A DNA stretch of 64,000 nt from UBA2227 sp036677505 (GCA_036677505.1 JAVBWK010000030.1:1-64000), one strand, 5' to 3'; positions 34,446 to 43,182 are shown, counted from the stretch's first letter. Numbers and translations: made by a program. Notes: generated from the letters alone by a model not told the origin.

Positions 34446-35222
34446 ATGATATTAGAAAAAAGACTTGAAATGATTACTCGATTAATTCAAGTAGAAGGAA
34501 TTGTGGATGTAGATTATTTGAGCCATTATCTTGAAGTATCACCTAAAACAATTAGACTTGATTTGTCTTTGCTTGAGAAAAAGGGAGTTTTGAAACGCGT
34601 TCATGGAGGAGCAACGATAGTTACAGAAAAGCCAGCCAAAGATCAATCATTCACAAACATTAGACGCAGTCGATTTATTCAGCAAAAAAGAATTATCGCA
34701 ACTGAGGCAAGAAAATTGATCAAGGAAGGTGACACAATTCTTCTAGATGACGGAAGCACCATTTATGAGTTAGCAAAAATCTTGGATGGTGTTAATGTTA
34801 CGGTATTCACTAATGACATACAAATTTTGAATGTATTAATAGCAAAACCAAACGTGAGTGTTCACATTATTGGTGGAAGAGTCCAGAAAAATGGTGACTC
34901 ATATGTAGTAGCAGGCAGTGATGCAGTGGAGTATATGCAAAACTTCCGTGTTGATAAACTTTTTTTAGCGACAAGCACAGTCGATACTGAAAACGGGTTA
35001 ATGTTGTTTTATTATGGAGATAGTGCAGTTAAGAAATCTTTCATTAGTGCTTCAAATCAGGTTATACTACTGGCTGATTCATCAAAATTTGGAGTTTCGG
35101 CAGCAGTTCGTTTTGCTAAGTTGGAAGATATCGATGTTATTATCACCGATACAGGTTTATCAACTCAAGAGGAAGAGAAATTTAAGCAAGTTAATGATAT
35201 GAAGCTGATAATTGCTGGATGA
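34446..35222 (+). CDS. DeoR-family transcriptional regulator of the PTS cassette
   Basis: 258 residues. The N-terminal HTH_DeoR (about 1-58) includes LIQVEGIVDVDYLSHYLEVS and LLEKKGVLKRVHGGA, the signature around the second helix. The C-terminal DeoR sensor domain (about 75-235) has LLDDGSTIYELAK, HIIGGRVQKNGDSY and ILLADSSKFGVSA; such domains bind phosphosugars. It should repress or activate the PTS operon beginning at 35936, with a phosphorylated sugar as signal. The gene stands alone, with about 700 bases of non-coding DNA on either side. Confidence 0.92.
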   Translation: MILEKRLEMITRLIQVEGIVDVDYLSHYLEVSPKTIRLDLSLLEKKGVLKRVHGGATIVTEKPAKDQSFTNIRRSRFIQQKRIIATEARKLIKEGDTILLDDGSTIYELAKILDGVNVTVFTNDIQILNVLIAKPNVSVHIIGGRVQKNGDSYVVAGSDAVEYMQNFRVDKLFLATSTVDTENGLMLFYYGDSAVKKSFISASNQVILLADSSKFGVSAAVRFAKLEDIDVIITDTGLSTQEEEKFKQVNDMKLIIAG

Positions 35223-35935
35223 TCAATCTTTCAAGAAAGATAATTTCAGACTTGCGAGCACCTTCCAGGCTGTATGATATTATATAAATAGGACACGTTT
35301 ATTTTTTGTTGGAGTAGTATTCGATATTTCATGGAAGTTGTGGGATATTGAATCACATAATATTTTCATGTAATTGTTTTGTACAGAAATCATGTAAATG
35401 CACCATTAACTATGGTGATTTTTTAAGTGACTGAATCAGATATGTGGTGCCAAGTATCTATAATAACCTTGTAATAAAATGTGGAAATGATGGATCTTCA
35501 ATTAGTAACTGATAGTCGATATAGCTTCGATTTTTGAGGAATAAATAATTGATATCAACTACTGATGTAGAAGAAAGACCCATACAAAAATTGTGATTGT
35601 AAGGTTTTATATCTGTTCCCCGCTGAAATCATTGAGGCGAAATAGAAATAAGCACAAAGAGTGAAAATTATCATGAAGTGCTTTGTAAATTAGATATGTA
35701 ATTAACTTGTTTAATCAGTTTGGTAACCTACATATCAGGTTTGATTTGAAATAATGAAAATGACAATGTTTGTATTGAAATAGATTGAGTAATGATGTAT
35801 TATGAGATTATAAACAAACATATACATACAAAAATAAACAATAAAATACATGCTGATAGGTATTCCTAGTAGAATTAAGTAAGAAGCCGGAGTTCTTCTT
35901 AAATAGATCATTTACAATTTATAAGGAGGTAAATA
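35223..35935 (+). other. Long non-coding stretch before the PTS operon
   Basis: About 700 bases without a supported gene, very AT-rich. It must hold the PTS operon promoter and DeoR operators. Repeats such as ACATATACATACAAAAATA near 35820-35840 are candidates. SD AAGGAGG is at 35923-35929. Confidence 0.4.
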
Positions 35936-37231
35936 ATGGAGAATGTAAATGAAAGCAAATTTGAACGGTTTTTAGATCGTATTGGGCAATGGGTTGAGAC
36001 TAAGCTAGCACCACCTTTGGTTAAGTTCGGAAATCAAAGACACATGGCTGCTATTCGAGCAGCTTTCATGAGAAGTATCCCATTCATCATTGTTGGTTCT
36101 GTACCTTTGATTCTAACTAATCTACCGATTGAAGCATTGGCGAAAATATTTGAGCCATTTGCAAATGAATTGAATATCTTCTTTGCTATGTCATTTAACT
36201 TTCTAAGTCTTTGGGTTGCAATAAGCTTAGGAGCTGAAATGGCGAAAATGTATAAGCTTGATGAGACAATCGGAAGTGTAGTAACGGTAGCTTGCTCACT
36301 CGTTGTGGTTGCACCAATCGACTTAGCAACTAATACAATAAATGTTCGAGGCATCTCCGTACATGGACTGTTTGCGATTTTTGTTGTAGGGATAATTGTT
36401 GGTGAGTTTATGAATTTTGCTAACAAGAAAAACATCACAATAAGAATGCCTAAAGGAGTTCCATCTAACATATCTTCAAGTTTTGGAGCACTTGTACCGA
36501 TGGCTATTTTGATGACATTCTTTTGGTTTTTGCGTGTTGTACTCGGGTTTGAATTGGCTGAGTTTCTTTCAATGATAATAAGTCCATTGCTTATACTACA
36601 AGACACTTGGTTTGGTATTTTGGTTGCTGTTCTTGTACTTCAGGCATTATGGTTTGTAGGTATTCATGGCGGATCATTCACTGTATGGGGCGTATTGTAT
36701 CCCTTCCTAATTGCAAATATTGCGGAAAATACGGCTGCCAGTGTAGCAGGGCAAGCATTGCCTAGAGTATTTACCGAACCATTTGTATTCACATGGATAA
36801 TGATTGGAGGAGTTGGAAGCACAATCCCATTGGTATTAATCTGGTGGAAATCGAAATCAGCAACTTTAAGAGAGGTTGCTCGTTTAAGTTTAGGGCCAGG
36901 GATTTTCAACATTAATGAGCCTATTGTTTTTGGAGCTCCAATTGCATTTAATCCAATTTTATTCATACCTTTTATGTTGGCAGGGGTAGTAGGATCAATG
37001 TATGCATATTTTTTGACGAGATTAGGATTTATAACCGCCTCCTTTATACCAACACCTTGGACAACGCCTGCTTTGATTAATCCCTACTTATCTACTGGTG
37101 GAGATTGGCTTGCAGTTATAGCGCAGGTGTTTCTCTTAGTATTACTATTTCTAATTTGGTATCCATTTGCAAAATTGTGGGAAAAGAAGATGATTATTCA
37201 AGAAGAGGAACTTGCGAAGAAAAGTCAGTAA
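35936..37231 (+). CDS. PTS EIIC component, lactose/cellobiose family
   Basis: 431 residues with about ten hydrophobic segments. Family features are FMRSIPFIIVGSVPLIL near the start, the conserved loop FVGIHGGSFTVWG, and LGPGIFNINEPIVFGAPI, which contains the NEP motif involved in sugar binding. It transports and helps phosphorylate a sugar across the membrane. Substrate is unknown; the lactose/cellobiose family includes N,N'-diacetylchitobiose and beta-glucoside carriers. First gene of an operon with EIIB, EIIA, hydrolases, SIS protein and cupin; preceded by a strong SD. Confidence 0.92.
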   Translation: MENVNESKFERFLDRIGQWVETKLAPPLVKFGNQRHMAAIRAAFMRSIPFIIVGSVPLILTNLPIEALAKIFEPFANELNIFFAMSFNFLSLWVAISLGAEMAKMYKLDETIGSVVTVACSLVVVAPIDLATNTINVRGISVHGLFAIFVVGIIVGEFMNFANKKNITIRMPKGVPSNISSSFGALVPMAILMTFFWFLRVVLGFELAEFLSMIISPLLILQDTWFGILVAVLVLQALWFVGIHGGSFTVWGVLYPFLIANIAENTAASVAGQALPRVFTEPFVFTWIMIGGVGSTIPLVLIWWKSKSATLREVARLSLGPGIFNINEPIVFGAPIAFNPILFIPFMLAGVVGSMYAYFLTRLGFITASFIPTPWTTPALINPYLSTGGDWLAVIAQVFLLVLLFLIWYPFAKLWEKKMIIQEEELAKKSQ

Positions 37232-37286
37232 TTGTTAATGGACATTGGGACTCCGGCTCCCAATGTTAATGATGATTGGAGAGAAA

Positions 37287-37613
37287 ATGAAAAAAATAAA
37301 TATTTTAATCCTGTGTGCTGCGGGAATGTCCAGCGGTTTAATTGTAGACAGTTTGAAAAAGAATGCGATTGAAAGAGACTTAGAGATAAATGTTGAATGT
37401 AGTACGAGTCTGAATTTTAGGCAGTTTGACTATACTAAACTCGATGTCGTTCTTTTAGCACCTCAAATTAAAAGCCAAACACAAGATATTACACAATATA
37501 TATCACAACAAGGATTAAACTTACCATGTTTAAATATTGACATGCGTGATTATGGTCTTGTCAAAGGGAGTATTATTCTTGAAAAGACCCTTAAGGCTTT
37601 GGAGATTTTGTAA
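37287..37613 (+). CDS. PTS EIIB component, lactose/cellobiose family
   Basis: 108 residues from the ATG at 37287, which has GGAGAG upstream; the frame extends further back without conserved sequence. The phospho-acceptor loop ILILCAAGMSSGLIVDS places the active cysteine at C10, as in CelA/ChbB. It takes phosphate from EIIA and passes it to the sugar held by EIIC. Gap to EIIA is 5 bases. Confidence 0.92.
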   Translation: MKKINILILCAAGMSSGLIVDSLKKNAIERDLEINVECSTSLNFRQFDYTKLDVVLLAPQIKSQTQDITQYISQQGLNLPCLNIDMRDYGLVKGSIILEKTLKALEIL

Positions 37614-37618
37614 GAACC

Positions 37619-37942
37619 ATGATTGATAATATTGTTAGTAAAGAAGAAACTATATCAATTTGCATGGAGATGATTGGATACTCGGGCGAAGGGCGATCAC
37701 TTGTTTACAAAGCACTTGATTTAATCGTAAAAGACGAGGTTTCAGAAGCCATGGATATAATAATGCAGGCAGAAGATGCTATTCTTAAAGCGCTTGAAAT
37801 TCAGTTTCATAAACTTGTGGTTAGAGAATCTAGGGGGATTGATATACCCTTTAGCATATTGCTAAATCATGCCATGGATCAAGTGATGATAGCATCCGCT
37901 GAAAAAGATTTAGTAAAAACACTTATAAAAGCAAAAATGTAA
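37619..37942 (+). CDS. PTS EIIA component, lactose/cellobiose family, lacking phospho-His
   Basis: 107 residues of the all-helical EIIA-Lac fold; GYSGEGRSLVYKAL and IPFSILLNHAMDQVMIA are clear family segments. In the family the phosphorylated histidine lies in AHxxQT; here the aligned text is ALEIQF, so the histidine is L59. The downstream HxQDH is HAMDQ. A histidine at 64 is close but shifted by a one-residue insertion. So this subunit may be inactive, use H64, or act only structurally; another EIIA could supply phosphate. The EIIB beside it is intact. Confidence 0.85.
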   Translation: MIDNIVSKEETISICMEMIGYSGEGRSLVYKALDLIVKDEVSEAMDIIMQAEDAILKALEIQFHKLVVRESRGIDIPFSILLNHAMDQVMIASAEKDLVKTLIKAKM

Positions 37943-37960
37943 GCTGAGGTGATAAAAAAA

Positions 37961-38689
37961 ATGATTATTGACGCTCATGTTCAGATTGGAGTGAAGAAAG
38001 GATACAGTATTAGTGCGGCTGAAATTCTTGAATCAATGGACAAGAATAAGATAGATATGTCAGTTATTTATAGTTTTTCAGAAATGATAGATAATAATAT
38101 GGTTGAACTAGCGGCACGGAAATTCCCTAAAAGATTTATCCCATATTATGTTGTTAATCCATGGAATCCAAAAGCCGAAATTGAAGTAAAAGAAGCTTTC
38201 AATAATGGTATTTTCAAGGGCTTGAAACTGCATCCCGTTCTACATGGATATGCATTGAATAATTTTGAAATCCTAGGTGATATTTTTGTGTTTTGTCGAG
38301 ATTACAAAATACCTATATCTTCATTTGGAGGTGCAAACCAATTCACCATACCAAACATGTTTGAAGAAGTTGCTGAGGTTTTTCCAGGAATCACTTTAAT
38401 AATGGAGCATGGTGGACAAATGTATGAAACCAAGTCAGCTATTGGTGCCATCAAAAGATCAAAGGATTTGTATATTGAGACTTCAACAATGTTTTCAAAT
38501 AGATTGGAAAATGCGTTGATAGAAAATCTAACACACCAGTTGATATTTGGTTCTAATACTCCGCTATCAGATTTGAGAATGGAACTTGATAAGATTCATT
38601 TGTTATGCAAAAGCAAAGAGCAATTCGAGAGAATTTGCTCAAAGAATTTCATAGAGCTATATGAGAAGGAAGGAGGTATTCGTTTATGA
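37961..38689 (+). CDS. Amidohydrolase-family protein A1, depleted in metal ligands
   Basis: 242 residues from the ATG at 37961 (GAGGTG upstream; the GTG at 37949 is an alternative). A TIM-barrel amidohydrolase_2-type protein: MIIDAHVQIG, YYVVNPWNP, GLKLHPVLHGYAL, IMEHGG, FGSNTP. Compared with its neighbour B1, ligand positions are H6/Q8 (B1: H/H), Phe for the strand-5-type His, His kept in IMEHGG, and Asn in place of the catalytic Asp (GSNTP against GTDAP). So it probably binds metal poorly. It overlaps B1 by 4 bases (ATGA), suggesting a heteromer. Confidence 0.82.
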   Translation: MIIDAHVQIGVKKGYSISAAEILESMDKNKIDMSVIYSFSEMIDNNMVELAARKFPKRFIPYYVVNPWNPKAEIEVKEAFNNGIFKGLKLHPVLHGYALNNFEILGDIFVFCRDYKIPISSFGGANQFTIPNMFEEVAEVFPGITLIMEHGGQMYETKSAIGAIKRSKDLYIETSTMFSNRLENALIENLTHQLIFGSNTPLSDLRMELDKIHLLCKSKEQFERICSKNFIELYEKEGGIRL

Positions 38690-39399
38690 TAATTGACTCT
38701 CACAATCATATAGGTCACCGAAAAGGAGAGAACTTTCCAGTCGAAAATATTATAGATTGGATGAATAGGGCAGGAGTTGACAGTGCTATTGTAACGGGTC
38801 ACCCTGAAGCAATCGATAATGACTATGTTTCATATGCTCAGCAAGAATTCAAGGATCGGATTTTTGGATTTGGAATTGTGAATCCTTGGGACTACAACGC
38901 AGAGTTCGAGCTAGAAAGATGCTTTAAAGAACTTAAGCTTTACGGGTTGAAGTTGAACCCTTTGAGACATGGATATGCACTTGATCGAAGAGAGATTGTC
39001 GATCCAATATTTAGAATATGTGAGAAATATAAAAAACCTATATTATGTCATGGACTTTCGGATATGTTTAATTTGCCAGGAAAGTTTGAGGTAATGGCTC
39101 GAGCTTTTCCAAAAGTGCCAATAATTCTTGCACATATAGGTGAACCTGATGCAGTGGACTGGGCAATAAGAGTTGCACAAAGAAATGATAATATTTATGT
39201 TGATACTGCAGGTATATCGTTGTCTACATTGAAACGTGCAATTGCCGGCATAAACCCTAGTAAGATATTAATGGGGACTGATGCGCCTTGGGGTATGTTT
39301 GAATCATCACTACAGTTAGTTCGTAGTGCTACAGATTCAGAGGAAATTAGAAAATTGATTTTTGGTGAGAATGCTCATAGATTGATAATTAACAAATAA
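38686..39399 (+). CDS. Amidohydrolase-family protein B1, ligands intact
   Basis: 237 residues. All expected metal and catalytic positions are present: H6 and H8 in IDSHNHIG, H122 in ILCHGLSDMF, H150 in ILAHIGEPD and D199 in MGTDAPWG. The family contains hydrolases, lactonases and decarboxylases. In a PTS operon the substrate is presumably a phosphosugar derivative, such as a lactone or amide (inference). It is coupled to A1 by an ATGA overlap and followed by the SIS gene after 11 bases. Confidence 0.87.
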   Translation: MIIDSHNHIGHRKGENFPVENIIDWMNRAGVDSAIVTGHPEAIDNDYVSYAQQEFKDRIFGFGIVNPWDYNAEFELERCFKELKLYGLKLNPLRHGYALDRREIVDPIFRICEKYKKPILCHGLSDMFNLPGKFEVMARAFPKVPIILAHIGEPDAVDWAIRVAQRNDNIYVDTAGISLSTLKRAIAGINPSKILMGTDAPWGMFESSLQLVRSATDSEEIRKLIFGENAHRLIINK

Positions 39400-39410
39400 A
39401 GGAGAAAAAT

Positions 39411-40415
39411 ATGAACGGATTTCTTAGTGAAGTTGTAACTCAAGGAAGGTTGCTTAGAAGTAGTTTTAGCATCCATGAAAGAAACCTGCAATTTAGAGAA
39501 ATCGTTGCCTTTTTTAAAAGCAGCAAAATGAATAGCGTAATTTTTGCAGGGATGGGTAGTTCATTATATGCGATTGACTCTGTAATTAGTTTCTTAAATT
39601 TAAGAGGTATCAGGGCTTATTATTTCAACTCGTATGATTTGGCTCGGTTCAACTATGGAATGATCAATCATAAAACTCTAGTGGTTGTAATATCACAGTC
39701 CGGTAATTCATGGGAAGCTGCAGAACTCGTTTCCGTAGCTAAAAGAAAGACAAGGGTTGTAGGTGTTTACAACGTGGAAGGAAGTAATTTAAGTAAAATA
39801 TGCGACTATTATTTACCCATCAATTGTGGAGAGGAGACCTCTTTATCAAATAAAAGCCATGTACTTACGATATTAACTTTAAGTATCTTAGCACAAGCAC
39901 TCACAGGCGATTTTCCAGAAGAATTTAGGAAAGACTTAGAAAAAACATTTTTATGGATCGATGAATGGATTGAGAATTTTGAAAATAGAATTCAAAGAAT
40001 AACAGATTTTGTTAAAGGTTTTGAGGCAATTGAATTTATTGCAAATGACTCTTCTTTGTCAGTAGCAAAGCAAATGGCTTTAATATATCGAGAAGGGTTA
40101 CATGCTTTTACTGCAGCATGGGAATTGGCTGATTATGCCCATGGACAGTATCTGGCAGTAAAACCTGGTTATGTCGCGGTAATACTAGCACCAACACTCG
40201 TTGGTGATCGAGCTGCTAAAAGGATGATTAATGTAATTATTGAAAGAGGCGGAAAGATAGTGTTGTTAACTAATGATGAGATTGACGAGAATGAGCAAAT
40301 GAAAGTTATTCAAACCCCACAAGTAAAACGTCCAATTTTGGCAATGGCTGAGGCAATACCCACACAACTACTTTTAGGATCTTTGTTGGGTCCTGATTGG
40401 GTTAAAGGACAGTAA
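39411..40415 (+). CDS. SIS-domain phosphosugar isomerase/deaminase-like protein
   Basis: 334 residues with two SIS domains, like the isomerase half of GlmS and FrlB/AgaS enzymes. Seen: VIFAGMGSSLYAIDS, VVVISQSGNSWEAAEL (phosphosugar loop), and a second half with AKQMALIYREGLHAFTAAWEL, where the Glu-rich turn resembles the GlmS-type active site, then YAHGQYLAVKPG. It may deaminate or isomerise an amino sugar phosphate, or cleave a sugar-amine conjugate. It lies between the two amidohydrolase pairs. SD AAGGAG is present. Confidence 0.88.
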   Translation: MNGFLSEVVTQGRLLRSSFSIHERNLQFREIVAFFKSSKMNSVIFAGMGSSLYAIDSVISFLNLRGIRAYYFNSYDLARFNYGMINHKTLVVVISQSGNSWEAAELVSVAKRKTRVVGVYNVEGSNLSKICDYYLPINCGEETSLSNKSHVLTILTLSILAQALTGDFPEEFRKDLEKTFLWIDEWIENFENRIQRITDFVKGFEAIEFIANDSSLSVAKQMALIYREGLHAFTAAWELADYAHGQYLAVKPGYVAVILAPTLVGDRAAKRMINVIIERGGKIVLLTNDEIDENEQMKVIQTPQVKRPILAMAEAIPTQLLLGSLLGPDWVKGQ

Positions 40416-40425
40416 GGAGGTAGAA

Positions 40426-41160
40426 ATGATAATCGATGTCTCTAATACAATAGGAAAACATAAATATAAAAAGGAAATTTTTGCGGAAGACTTGCTTGAT
40501 CAAATGAACTTGAATGGAATTGATAAATGCGTAATAAGTTGTCATGCTGAGTACATTGATAATAAGTCTATCTCGAATGCAATAAGCAAATATCCAGAAA
40601 GATTTATTGGTTTATACACTGTGAATCCATGGAATAGCAACAGTGCTGAAGAACTTGATGAGGCATTCTCAACTCATGGATTTCATGGTTTATATATGAA
40701 TCCAGTAAGACATGGCTATATGCTTTGCGAAAGAGAGGTTTTCTACCCATTATTAGATATTTGCAGAAAACACAATAAACCTGTTTGGTGTTTTGGTGCA
40801 GCTGAAGTCTTTTCCAGTCCAGTATTCTTCGACAAGATTGCATCTGATTATCCAACTGTAAACTTAATTATGGGACGAATGGGCTTACAATATGATAATG
40901 CTAGTGCTGTTCAAATTGCGAAAAAACATGCGAATGTTTACTTAGAGACATCATCATCAATGGATTTTAACACTCATCGAGCAATAAAAACAGCAGGTAT
41001 CGATAAGGTTCTTTTAGGGACAGGCACCCCAGACGCAGGATACTTTGAGTTTGAACTCGAAAAAGTGAGGATTGCGACATTGCGATACGAAAATGGTTTT
41101 GAAAAAGTAACTGGAATAAATGCAATGAGGATCTTCAACTTGGGAAGGAGCTCGACATGA
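40426..41160 (+). CDS. Amidohydrolase-family protein A2, all metal ligands lost
   Basis: 244 residues, same fold as the three paralogues (TVNPWNS, GLYMNPVRHGYML, LIMGRMG). At the ligand positions it has S6/T8 (IDVSNTIG) for HxH, Phe in WCFGAAEVF for the His, Arg in IMGRMG for the His, and Gly in LGTGTP for Asp. None of the expected ligands remains, yet the frame is intact, spacing is conserved and a 4-base overlap (ATGA) joins it to B2. A pseudoenzyme partner is the simplest reading. Confidence 0.82.
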   Translation: MIIDVSNTIGKHKYKKEIFAEDLLDQMNLNGIDKCVISCHAEYIDNKSISNAISKYPERFIGLYTVNPWNSNSAEELDEAFSTHGFHGLYMNPVRHGYMLCEREVFYPLLDICRKHNKPVWCFGAAEVFSSPVFFDKIASDYPTVNLIMGRMGLQYDNASAVQIAKKHANVYLETSSSMDFNTHRAIKTAGIDKVLLGTGTPDAGYFEFELEKVRIATLRYENGFEKVTGINAMRIFNLGRSST

Positions 41161-41870
41161 TAGTAGATTTACTTACTCATATTGGTATTAAAAAAGGAGA
41201 GAACTATAAGTTTGAATCTCTTTTAGAATTGATGGATGAGGCTGGGGTTGATAAAGCAATGATATGCTCACAGCTAGAAACGGTTGATAATGACTATATT
41301 TTTGAGTGTACACAAAAATACCCAGATAGAACACTTGGATTTGCAGTAATAAATCCATGGGATATTGATGGTGAAGAGCAACTTGAAAAGTGCTTCAAAG
41401 ATTATGGTTTTTATGGTTTAAAGCTAAACGCTATCAGATTTGGTTACTCCGCAGATAGGCATAGTGTCTTGGATCCATATTTTGAAATATGCAAAAAATA
41501 CAACAAAATTGTTGTAGTTCATGGCATGTCAGATATGTTCTCCATCCCAGACAAGTGGGCAGAAATGGCTAGAACCTTCCCAGAGGTTCCGGTTGTCTAT
41601 TTTCATATTGGTGTACCTTGGATGTATGATAGAGCTATAGAACTTGCGTGTACCATAGATAATTTTTATCTAAGTACATGTGCAGCTTATGTTCCTGTAA
41701 TTAAAAAGGCATACGAGTTAGCAGGCCCTAAGAAAGTCTTGTTCTCATCTGATGCACCATTTGGAGATATAAAACAGGAAATCTCCAAAGTCAAGTTTGT
41801 GACTAAATCGAAGGAACATCAGGAAATGATGTTGGGACAAAATGCGTGCGAGTTAATGGGTTTAAAATAG
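41157..41870 (+). CDS. Amidohydrolase-family protein B2
   Basis: 237 residues. Positions are L6/H8 (VDLLTHIG), His kept in VVVHGMSDMF, His kept in VYFHIGVPW and Asp kept in FSSDAPFGD. It has thus lost only the first of the HxH ligands and is otherwise like B1 (both share the KGE segment after the loop and the SDMF motif). It may retain activity with a changed metal site. It is coupled to A2 and followed by a hairpin at 41905. Confidence 0.83.
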   Translation: MIVDLLTHIGIKKGENYKFESLLELMDEAGVDKAMICSQLETVDNDYIFECTQKYPDRTLGFAVINPWDIDGEEQLEKCFKDYGFYGLKLNAIRFGYSADRHSVLDPYFEICKKYNKIVVVHGMSDMFSIPDKWAEMARTFPEVPVVYFHIGVPWMYDRAIELACTIDNFYLSTCAAYVPVIKKAYELAGPKKVLFSSDAPFGDIKQEISKVKFVTKSKEHQEMMLGQNACELMGLK

Positions 41871-41904
41871 TTGCATGATCCCCTTTCCTTGTAACTATAG
41901 GTTT

Positions 41905-41931
41905 AAAGAGTAGCGGATTGAGCTACTCTTT
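41905..41931 (+). terminator. Hairpin between the amidohydrolase genes and the cupin gene
   Basis: Perfect 10-bp stem AAAGAGTAGC/GCTACTCTTT with a 7-base loop; short T-tract. It could stop part of the transcription and lower cupin expression, or protect the 3' end. Confidence 0.6.
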
Positions 41932-41955
41932 ATCACAAAAAATAGGAGGGAATTT

Positions 41956-42306
41956 ATGTCTATACAGATCAAACCTTGGGGAGAAGATATATTTTTATAC
42001 GAGAATGAGGTTTTTTCAATTCGACTGCTCAAGATTAAAAAAGGACATGCTGTTAGTTTGCATTATCACACGAGAAAGCACGAAGCTTTATATGTTATCA
42101 AAGGGAGTGCTGAATATTATCTATTGAGTGAAGGAATTGAAACAATTAGGATAATAAAGGCAGGTGATTTGATCTATCACAAACCTTATGAAATTCATAG
42201 ACAGAGAGCACTCGAAGAATTCCATATACTAGAGATTTCCACACTAGATATTAATGATATTGTGAGAATTGAAGATGACTATGGTAGACAGTTGAAATCA
42301 GAGTAA
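41956..42306 (+). CDS. Cupin-domain protein, phosphomannose-isomerase type II-like
   Basis: 116 residues forming one cupin. The metal site is visible as LHYHTRKHEALYVIKG (two His plus Glu) and the second motif YHKPYEIHR. The opening IQIKPWGEDIFLYENEVFSI resembles the cupin half of type II mannose-6-phosphate isomerases. In this operon it may isomerise or sense a phosphosugar. SD TAGGAGGG precedes the start at 41956. Confidence 0.85.
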   Translation: MSIQIKPWGEDIFLYENEVFSIRLLKIKKGHAVSLHYHTRKHEALYVIKGSAEYYLLSEGIETIRIIKAGDLIYHKPYEIHRQRALEEFHILEISTLDINDIVRIEDDYGRQLKSE

Positions 42307-42420
42307 TTTTTGAATAATAATAACTCACGATGCCATTTTCAATATGCAATGTGATATACTTTTGAAAAAACTGATATTTTAGTTTAAACGAGTCAAAGTA
42401 TAGATTTCGCGAAGAATTTT

Positions 42421-42613
42421 TGCTTACATGTTTTTGTTATTGCGTTATAATAAAATCGAGAGCCGGCCTACCCCCCCACTAAGGCAAACAGATGAGATTT
42501 CTGACGGTTCTCTTTTTGCTACACAAAATGATATGTACGAGACTCTCAATGCAGTAGCCCTGTAATTGATATTAGTTTGGGACAAACGTGTGCATGCGGA
42601 CCCCGTAGGAGAC
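42421..42613 (+). repeat. Direct repeat copy 2 flanking the PTS-amidohydrolase cassette
   Basis: About 193 bp similar to 33519-33719, same orientation: promoter (TTACAT, 16 bases, TATAAT), RNA hairpin with T-run, then a second conserved block including GTTTGGGACAAAC and GTGTGCATGCGGAC. It ends 570 bases before the serine recombinase gene, and its copy lies just past the SIR2 gene. Confidence 0.8.
42457..42517 (+). ncRNA. Putative small RNA with C-rich loop, copy 2
   Basis: Outer stem GAGAGCCG (42458-42465) pairs with CGGTTCTC (42505-42512), followed by TTTTT. Inner stems GCCT/AGGC (loop ACCCCCCCACTA, 12 bases) and CAGA/TCTG match copy 1. The promoter has a better -10 (TATAAT) than copy 1. 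Confidence 0.58.
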
Positions 42614-42711
42614 CATCCATTTGAGAATTATTGTCCCACTATACCAATGATTAGTAAGATATTGATTTACAAATCAACTTGAAAAATTTTCTACAAAAAG
42701 AGAGGAGCCAA

Positions 42712-43059
42712 ATGACCTACAATGTAAAGAAGACAAACTGTCCTGTATGTGGAGTATTGATTTTTGTGCGAAACGATATTAAGAGTGGTAAAAACTGTAA
42801 AAATGAAATCCGCTGTCATATGTGCAATAGTATAGTGATATCTTGGACAGATGAACACAGAAATTATTCGACTGACAAACTGGCAACGAATAAGACCGAA
42901 ACTGATTTTGTACGTTATCTTGACCAATTGGTGAAATGTCCGAAATGTGGAGGAAAACTTATAGAAAGAATTGGGAACAAAGGAAGATTTTGGGGATGTG
43001 AGAACTATCCTAAATGTAGATTTATTGGGAACAGTAACACAAGTAATTCTAATCAATGA
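42712..43059 (+). CDS. Small protein with topoisomerase-type zinc finger
   Basis: 115 residues from the ATG at 42712 (GAGGAG upstream). Two zinc sites: an N-terminal one (CPVCG ... CHMC) and a C-terminal zf-C4_Topoisom finger, CPKCGGKLIERIGNKGRFWG followed by CENYPKC. The latter usually sits at the end of topoisomerase I or in restriction-type proteins and binds single-stranded DNA. A stand-alone version is common on mobile elements with unknown role. It lies between repeat copy 2 and the serine recombinase. Confidence 0.75.
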   Translation: MTYNVKKTNCPVCGVLIFVRNDIKSGKNCKNEIRCHMCNSIVISWTDEHRNYSTDKLATNKTETDFVRYLDQLVKCPKCGGKLIERIGNKGRFWGCENYPKCRFIGNSNTSNSNQ

Positions 43060-43182
43060 TCAAGTGCAATTAGTATCTAAGAATGTCAATATTAATGGAT
43101 TTATGATGTTGGTGAGAAACGCCAATTTTTTATGCGTACTTTATTACACAACCACGATAAAATAACCTAGGAGGTAGATAAT

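Noticed and set aside
36034..36606. Minus-strand open frame of 190 codons inside the PTS EIIC gene
   Set aside because: Antisense to a clear membrane protein gene; such frames are common opposite hydrophobic codons.
33519..42613. Composite transposon ended by the two 200-bp repeats
   Set aside because: The repeats hold no transposase frame and no terminal inverted repeats, and no target-site duplication is visible.
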